Notes under the pieces: generated by a model | What the model saw: the letters and a program-made list of their open reading frames with translations, nothing else | Told to the model about the DNA's origin: nothing | Databases searched by the model: none | Part shown: piece by piece, positions 7,014 through 11,903 of the stretch | Layout: every line of letters starts with the position of its first letter | Position numbering within the stretch: the stretch's first letter is position 1 | Position numbers and translations under genes: made by a program | NCBI RefSeq assembly: GCF_000003605.2 | Contig: NW_003114958.1 | Span: forward strand, 67,061-78,963 | Reading direction: 5' to 3' | Origin: Saccoglossus kowalevskii | Lineage: Eukaryota; Hemichordata; Enteropneusta; Harrimaniidae | Length of the DNA stretch: 11,903 bases

Positions 7014-7065
7014 AATAAATGTAATCTCGTTTGGTGGTCATGTGATACAGTGGTGGAAGAATAAA
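7014..7065 (+). terminator. Candidate RPS28 polyadenylation signals
   Basis: AATAAA hexamers occur at 7014-7019 and 7060-7065. The first is followed within about 12-25 nt by a GT-rich stretch (GTTTGGTGGTCATGTG), a typical downstream element. The second is followed by a pyrimidine-rich CTCACTCTTCCCCC. Either could end RPS28 transcripts. AATAAA is common in AT-rich DNA, so confidence is moderate. Confidence 0.45.
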
Positions 7066-7247
7066 ACTCACTCTTCCCCCGTTATTCTAAATGTTCCAAG
7101 AAAGCAATCACATACAGTATTTATAATTGTATGATTTTTGTTTAATAATAGAAACTAGTTGCATAAACGCAATTTATCTACTGATTTCGGCCACGTGGTA
7201 CAAAATTATAGGTCTCGCGTAATTTGCTATGAACTCTGAAATACAAA

Positions 7248-7290
7248 ATGGCGTCTTTCATCTTGTTATTTTTCTGCGACTCGGTGTACG
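7248..7290 (+). CDS. Possible first exon of an unknown gene (signal-peptide-like)
   Basis: ATG at 7248 in the context CAAAATGGC starts MASFILLFFCDSVY and reaches a donor-like G|GTAAAT at 7291. The peptide has a hydrophobic run (FILLFF) followed by polar residues, like a secretory signal peptide. This exon would be phase 1. No downstream exon that joins to it was identified, so it is a candidate only. The AAAATGGCG around the start also resembles a YY1 element. Confidence 0.25.
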
Positions 7291-7299
7291 GTAAATAAA

Positions 7300-8500
7300 G
7301 TCAATTTTTTATGACCTACTTCATCATTTCACAGCGCAAATAGGTTCTGGTCATTGTTTGGAAGTAAATAAACATAGTGGGTACTTTCGAAGGTCTTAAA
7401 ATGTGATTTTCGCGAAGACCAAATTTGGCATGTGGATTTTAACCGGTATTCAGTCGCACAAGGCTCCATAGCCCTATGGGCCGGCTAGAGTCAGTCACGT
7501 AAATAATGAGGTCAGCAACATAGGACTATGATTCCACAGCTAGAGTCACTATAACAATTGAATCTGCAAACTTCAAATTCAATTATTTGATTGTTTTCAG
7601 TTTTGCACATAAGCATCATGAGTAATGATACTAGGCAAAATTGGCAAACACAAAATTTTATATATTTCCTGCAATATTTTATCAGCTAATTCACAGAATA
7701 GCAGAAATAACTAACTGTATTATGGGTTATCTTCCCAGCATTTAGTATGACACAAACTCATGTTGACTTGGGGCAAGTTTAAAAATCCAAGATCACCATC
7801 AAATTGTATTTAATAATTCAATTGCATTCGGGGGAGGGGTAAAAATTAAAAACTTCATCACGAGAAAAAAAAAACTGGCAACATACAAATTGCATTTATG
7901 ATTTAAGGTATGTAGAAATTCAAACTGAATTAGTTTAGGGGTTTCTACTTTTCAAACTTTAGCATGACAAATTTTCCAACACCTAGCTTAAAAAAATAAA
8001 AATAATTGAACCTGACACAATTTTTTTTTTTTTAAGAAAAAATGGGGGGAGGGTACGAAAGAGATACTTGACAAAAAATGAAATTATGAGTAATTGGTCA
8101 TTGAAGCTTATTGCATTGCTCCCTATAATGTATAATTGTAGCTTCTGTTTTAAACTGTGGCTCTACATGTAGGTTATAAACGGAAAGATAAGGGACCAGA
8201 TATCAGTATGCGAATCACTGCATGGTGATGCTTCTGCCTGAAGTACTCTACATTTCGCCAATCAGAATGCATGGAATATATGTGGAATATGATTTTGACA
8301 ATAGTATCATAGTCAGGTAGCACTAATAGTAATTCTCGGCTTGAAAGTTGACAAATCACATTAAGCGGTTTTTGAAATGATTGGCAAATCATTGGCAATT
8401 AAAGTATTAATCCAAGTTATTATTGGTGTCTGAGATGTTAACACAGAAAAGGGACACATATTTGTTTACACTTGCGAAACAATTGGCAGGTCATTCAAAT
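7300..8500. other. Non-coding stretch without a recognised gene
   Basis: This AT-rich sequence has homopolymer runs (A-run at 7865-7874, T-run at about 8021-8034) and no convincing ORF. A perfect 14-bp palindrome CCATAGCCCTATGG occurs at 7466-7479. GCTAGAGTCA is repeated at 7484-7493 and 7539-7548. The minus-strand 74-codon frame at 8174-8398 has no recognisable similarity. Confidence 0.6.
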
Positions 8501-8525
8501 TGCCTATCCCAAAATGCACTGGTGC

Positions 8526-8561
8526 ATATAAAGGGCAGTGGTTGTTGTGCAGCGAGTACTT
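8526..8561 (+). promoter_or_regulatory. TATA-box-like core promoter candidate
   Basis: The sequence CATATAAAGGGC places a near-perfect TATAAA at about 8527-8532. A pyrimidine-A context that could serve as a start lies about 30 nt downstream. A 61-codon plus-strand frame follows (8538-8723) but matches no known family. TATAAA is frequent in such DNA, so this is weak. Confidence 0.2.
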
Positions 8562-8865
8562 GAATTTCATGTAAGCTATGTACGTCGCTATGAGTATTGT
8601 ATCGAACGCGACACGACGCAGTGTAAAGACCTCCGCCCTTTAACCATTTCTGTTAATTTTGTTGCAGATACCATCACAATGTTGTATATAGAAGTACAAG
8701 AAATCCCATCTATACAAGTATAGCAGTGGTTAGGAAGTGAAGAGCTCTGCTCATTGATTCCATTTCCACATATGATTTATTTTTATCTAACACTGCAAAT
8801 AAATCAGAGCAGATCAAATTAAATGTGTGTCCGAGTATTACTGTAAAGAGCTATTTTTAGAGTTA

Positions 8866-9310
8866 CCGTACTTCCCCCAATCATAAGCCCAGGGGTCTGA
8901 ACATGTAAAATCTGGAAAGTTAGGGGGTGGGCTTATACACAAAGACCACCTCAGAAAAGAAAATTTTTCGAGGGGTTTAAAATTGTAACTATTTTTCCAC
9001 CCACGGACAATTTTTTGTTCAGTGTCGGTCTCTGAGAAATATTACATCTTTTTGAGAAAAAAATTCGAAAAGAATCATGGATTTCCACCCTCCATGCACT
9101 CTGAAATTAATGCGACTTTCCCGTAAAAGCAGGAACGAAAGTACCGTACCAATCATGATTATTATGTAATGAAATACATGCATATTTTAATAAGTCATCG
9201 ACTCTGTAAAACACCCTGGGCCTATACTCTGGGATGCCCTCAACTCGTTAAATGTTCAAAACAGAAGGGTGGGCTTATATTGGAAGGGGCTTATGATCGG
9301 ACAAGTAAGG
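8866..9310. mobile_element. 445-bp MITE-like element with TA target duplication
   Basis: The left end CCGTACTTCCCCCAATCATA then AGCCC (8866-8890) is mirrored by the right end GGGCTTATGATCGGACAAGT then AAGG (to 9310). TA flanks both sides (8864-8865 and 9311-9312), as in Tc1/mariner-type insertion. GGGTGGGCTTATA also occurs internally near both ends (about 8925 and 9267). There is no transposase ORF, so it is non-autonomous. Confidence 0.7.
9091..9141 (+). repeat. Short segment shared with 4351-4402
   Basis: CATGCACTCTGAAATTAATG then CGACTTTCCCGTAAAAGC matches CATGAACTCTAAATTTAATG then CGAGTTTTCTCGTAAAAGC at 4354-4392, in the same orientation. About 45 positions align with few mismatches. This links the 445-bp element with the boundary of the inverted copy in NDUFA7 intron 1. 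Confidence 0.7.
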
Positions 9311-9669
9311 TAATTTCATTTGCTTTCTAGTCTATGTACAATGGCATCCCAGTGAGTTGAAATACCACGTCCATCTTGAATACTATGCTATCCATACAAA
9401 ATCTACTGCACTTATTTACAAAAGGATTGAAGATCACACGTTTTAAGACACTGATCGCCAGGCCAAAAGTGGCTTTAATCTCCAACACTTCACCGCTGAG
9501 AGTTCAGCACATGAGTACATACATATTCTACAAAACAAGTCCCAATGGAAGTTTGAAGAAAACTAATAACAAAATTGGAATTCTTTGAAGAAACCAAAAC
9601 TTGGCTAAGGGGCTAATTATTCATAGTGTTTTAATTTTGCTTGCATGTATATCGCTGGCTGGGAAAACG

Positions 9670-9762
9670 TGCTAAATTAAAACCCAATGAATATGTAAAA
9701 TTTAGCATAGAACATTCTAAGCATAAAACCATGAATTTAAAATCCACTGAATATGCCTGAAA
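9670..9762. repeat. Decayed short repeats with inverted arms
   Basis: TAAATTAAAACCCAATGAAT (from 9673) is echoed by GAATTTAAAATCCACTGAAT (from 9733), both followed by ATG. In addition, TGCTAAATT (9670-9678) and AATTTAGCA (9699-9707) are inverse complements. It looks like a short, decayed repeat family. Confidence 0.5.
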
Positions 9763-9769
9763 TGGTAAA

Positions 9770-11903
9770 TCAGCGATTAAACACGGTGAAAATTAGTAAT
9801 TTTACAGTACCCCGTATTGCCTATCAGATCCATATCATTACTAGTCTTTGACTCGATACAGCTTCTGTGCCACTATTTTGTTAAAACTGCCATGCTTGGA
9901 AGGCCTGGGAAAACACCGCCATTGGTGAGATGATAATTGAGGCACTTGGGACTAAAACAATGTACATTTGATGGCAACTCGAAATTCACAGGCTCTAAGC
10001 ATCTCGATAGTGTCATTTTGCGGCGCCCTGCAAGTCGTAGAACTGTAGCTTACTGTGTTTATCAGTTTGTATTGCATGGCCAAATAATTGTATACTGGCG
10101 TGTAAGACCATCACTCAGTATTTCACTTGGTGTTCTTTGATTAAGTGGCATGGGGAACATGTAATTATAATAGATGTTCCATACTTTTGACGGTACAAGT
10201 CCCAGCTATGTCAGAATGTCTAGTAGGTATTTTGGTTTCACCTGTTGGTGAAAGGAGCAATTAATATTTGGAGGCCAACTGGGGCTAATTTCTAATGGTT
10301 TTTGATGCCATTAATAATTGCTACATTTTTTTAATTGGACTTTATTATAATACATGGTCGAAAATACAAGAATAATAAAACACAGAATGTAGTAAATTTA
10401 CAAAATGGGTGTCTGATATTTAATATTTTGTAACATAACTTCAAATAGTAATATAAACTGGCTGCTAAAAATTCATCATTATTATTATACATAGTAAACC
10501 AAAGATTTTTTTTATATGAAGGATATGTAGAATATCTAGGAAAACTTAACTTATTTTTCGACTTTTCACAAATTTAAACTCTCTGCTCTAACGATGTTGT
10601 TCCCGTTGGTTTCCATTCCAATGCAGAAGGATGAACAATTCAATATAGATAAAAAAAATAGTGTGTGAATGGGATTTTTTGAAATGAATAAATATCGTTA
10701 GGAATGATTAAGAATAGGGTACAATTTCCTGGGTCATCTGTAGTTATCAAGAATATTTTATAACGAATATTTGTGGTTGACTTGATGTACATTGATCACA
10801 AATAAACTACAAACTAACTAGGTATTAGACCTGCTTAATTTGTTCATAGGAAGGTCCTTTGAATCGAATATTCTGAAGAAATTTGTCGTGAAATAGTGTA
10901 CAGAATGCCTGCCTACCCAAAGTTCTTTGCGATTTGTACCAAAATTCACCACATGGTGGCGCTATAATGAAATGTTAACTTCTGCGATCGAGTTTATTTA
11001 TAGGTTTATATAAAATATATTATTCATTGGTCTACGTCATATAAACATGTCTATTTCTTGTTTTTAAATTTTTTTTACCTAAACGTTTTAGCCAGTTTTA
11101 TTAAGTATTGTAGACTTAGTAAGTTTAGATTGAAAATGATATTTTTGGTCAATTGCTTAATTTTTTTTCAAATATGAAGGAAGTGGATTCTTTAGTCCAG
11201 CATCATGACTTCCCCAAAAAGTACGTTTAGAAATTCATTTTATTTTTCTGTTTTACACCAACTTTTTTGTCGAGAATAACATCCTTTGATTTTTGGCGCC
11301 TTTTTCATTTCAGTTTTGTAGGTCATTTCAAGAACTTTGCAACGATAGGTCGATCAAGTATATTGAGTTCGTACATGCAGAAAAGTAGTATTTGTCGCCT
11401 CTGAAAGAATATTGTTCAAATTTCCAGGCCTTATAAGGCTATTGAGTTGCATATGTATAGTATTTACTGAGTATCCCAATAGCGAATTTATTATTGTATT
11501 ATTACTATAAACACATTGCAAATTGGTTGATATGTAGGCCTATCGGTGATATAATAATAGTGTGATAACATGTACTAGGTATAATGTCCTGCTCTCCAGG
11601 GTTTCGTAGCTCATTTCTGTGTTTGTCAACTTATTTTCACCTCTTTAAATTTTATTTGGACGTTTTTTCTTATTGCTTTGTGTTTTGTGATTTTACTAGT
11701 GTAGGCACGACTACCTGTGGTTTTCTTGAAAAATGCTGACCTTTCTGAACTGATTAAGACTAAAAGAGATGCATCAGAATATGTTTTCGACTGCCCTACC
11801 TCGTGACCTTTTAAATGGTTCAGGAGCTTTCTTGTAATTTGTTTGACCTGGACTGTCATTTTCTTGATAATTATATCAGTATGTTAACGGATTTCATTAG
11901 CCA
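9770..11903. other. Long non-coding stretch without a secure gene
   Basis: No frame here has recognisable similarity. The 67-codon plus frame (9937-10140) and the 77-codon minus frame (11626-11859) are the longest and neither is identifiable. Exon-like signals exist: a strong acceptor ending at 10626, a donor GTACGT at 11221, and a minus-strand donor CAG|GTAGTC at 11714. I could not assemble them into a gene. A CTCF-like motif is at 10949-10962. The region may be intron or intergenic. Confidence 0.55.
10949..10962 (+). promoter_or_regulatory. CTCF-like motif
   Basis: CCACATGGTGGCGC matches the bilaterian CTCF core CCASYAGRKGGCRS at 12 of 14 positions by eye. It stands out as GC-rich within AT-rich DNA. 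Single-motif matches are weak evidence of occupancy. Confidence 0.25.

Noticed and set aside
8174-8398. Minus-strand 74-codon frame
   Set aside because: No recognisable domain, no start context or splice signals supporting a gene.
9376-9588. Plus-strand 70-codon frame
   Set aside because: No similarity recognised; length expected by chance; no nearby promoter or poly(A) signal.
9937-10140. Plus-strand 67-codon frame
   Set aside because: Does not begin with a clear ATG in context and resembles no known protein.
11174-11226. Short frame MKEVDSLVQHHDFPK ending at donor-like GTACGT
   Set aside because: The segment is tiny, and the possible acceptor before it (GAAG) leads to an early stop in the phase needed to join the 7290 donor.
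11626-11859. Minus-strand 77-codon frame with an internal donor CAG|GTAGTC at 11714
   Set aside because: The longest frame here and possibly an exon, but I recognise no family, there is an in-frame stop just upstream of its ATG, and no partner exon is visible.
1-11903. Prokaryotic or phage content, CRISPR array, rRNA or complete tRNA
   Set aside because: No regularly spaced repeats with unique spacers, no ribosome-binding-site-led operons and no cloverleaf were found; spliced RPS28 and NDUFA7 establish a eukaryotic nuclear origin.

Overview
This is a eukaryotic nuclear window: AT-rich, intron-bearing and full of decayed DNA-transposon sequence. Two conserved housekeeping genes can be reconstructed from it. 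They lie head to head. NDUFA7, an accessory subunit of mitochondrial complex I, is on the minus strand with coding exons at about 5541-5591, 3811-3863, 3093-3236 and 716-774. RPS28 (ribosomal protein eS28) is on the plus strand with coding exons at 5908-5934 and 6388-6558. The two start codons are about 0.3 kb apart, so 5592-5907 is a probable bidirectional promoter. As I recall, the same divergent NDUFA7/RPS28 pair exists in the human genome. The 65-residue RPS28, which lacks the extra vertebrate N-terminal residues, together with the repeat content suggests a bilaterian, probably marine, invertebrate. I cannot name the species.

Layout. 1-715: a repeat family with a strong hairpin, then the NDUFA7 3' flank. 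716-774: NDUFA7 last exon. About 0.8-3.1 kb: NDUFA7 intron 3, holding a 1444-bp non-autonomous DNA transposon (1357-2800) with perfect 15-bp terminal inverted repeats. 3093-3863: NDUFA7 exons 3 and 2. 3864-5540: NDUFA7 intron 1, holding a diverged inverted copy of part of the same element (4385-4945). 5592-5907: shared promoter region. 5908-6558: RPS28 coding region with one intron. 6559 to about 7085: RPS28 3' region, with a possible 3'UTR intron and two AATAAA signals. 7248-7290: a possible signal-peptide-type first exon of an unknown gene. 7.3-11.9 kb: mostly non-coding, with a 445-bp TA-flanked inverted-repeat element (8866-9310) and a few unconfirmed exon-like or promoter-like signals.

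Both genes are growth-linked housekeeping genes, one for cytosolic translation and one for respiration, so a shared promoter would make sense. The most interesting structural feature is that the two related transposon copies lie in opposite orientation on either side of NDUFA7 exons 2 and 3. That geometry is known to favour intramolecular dsRNA and back-splicing. I found no tRNA, rRNA, CRISPR array or prokaryote-style operon. Most open frames of 60-77 codons here look like chance ORFs in AT-rich DNA.
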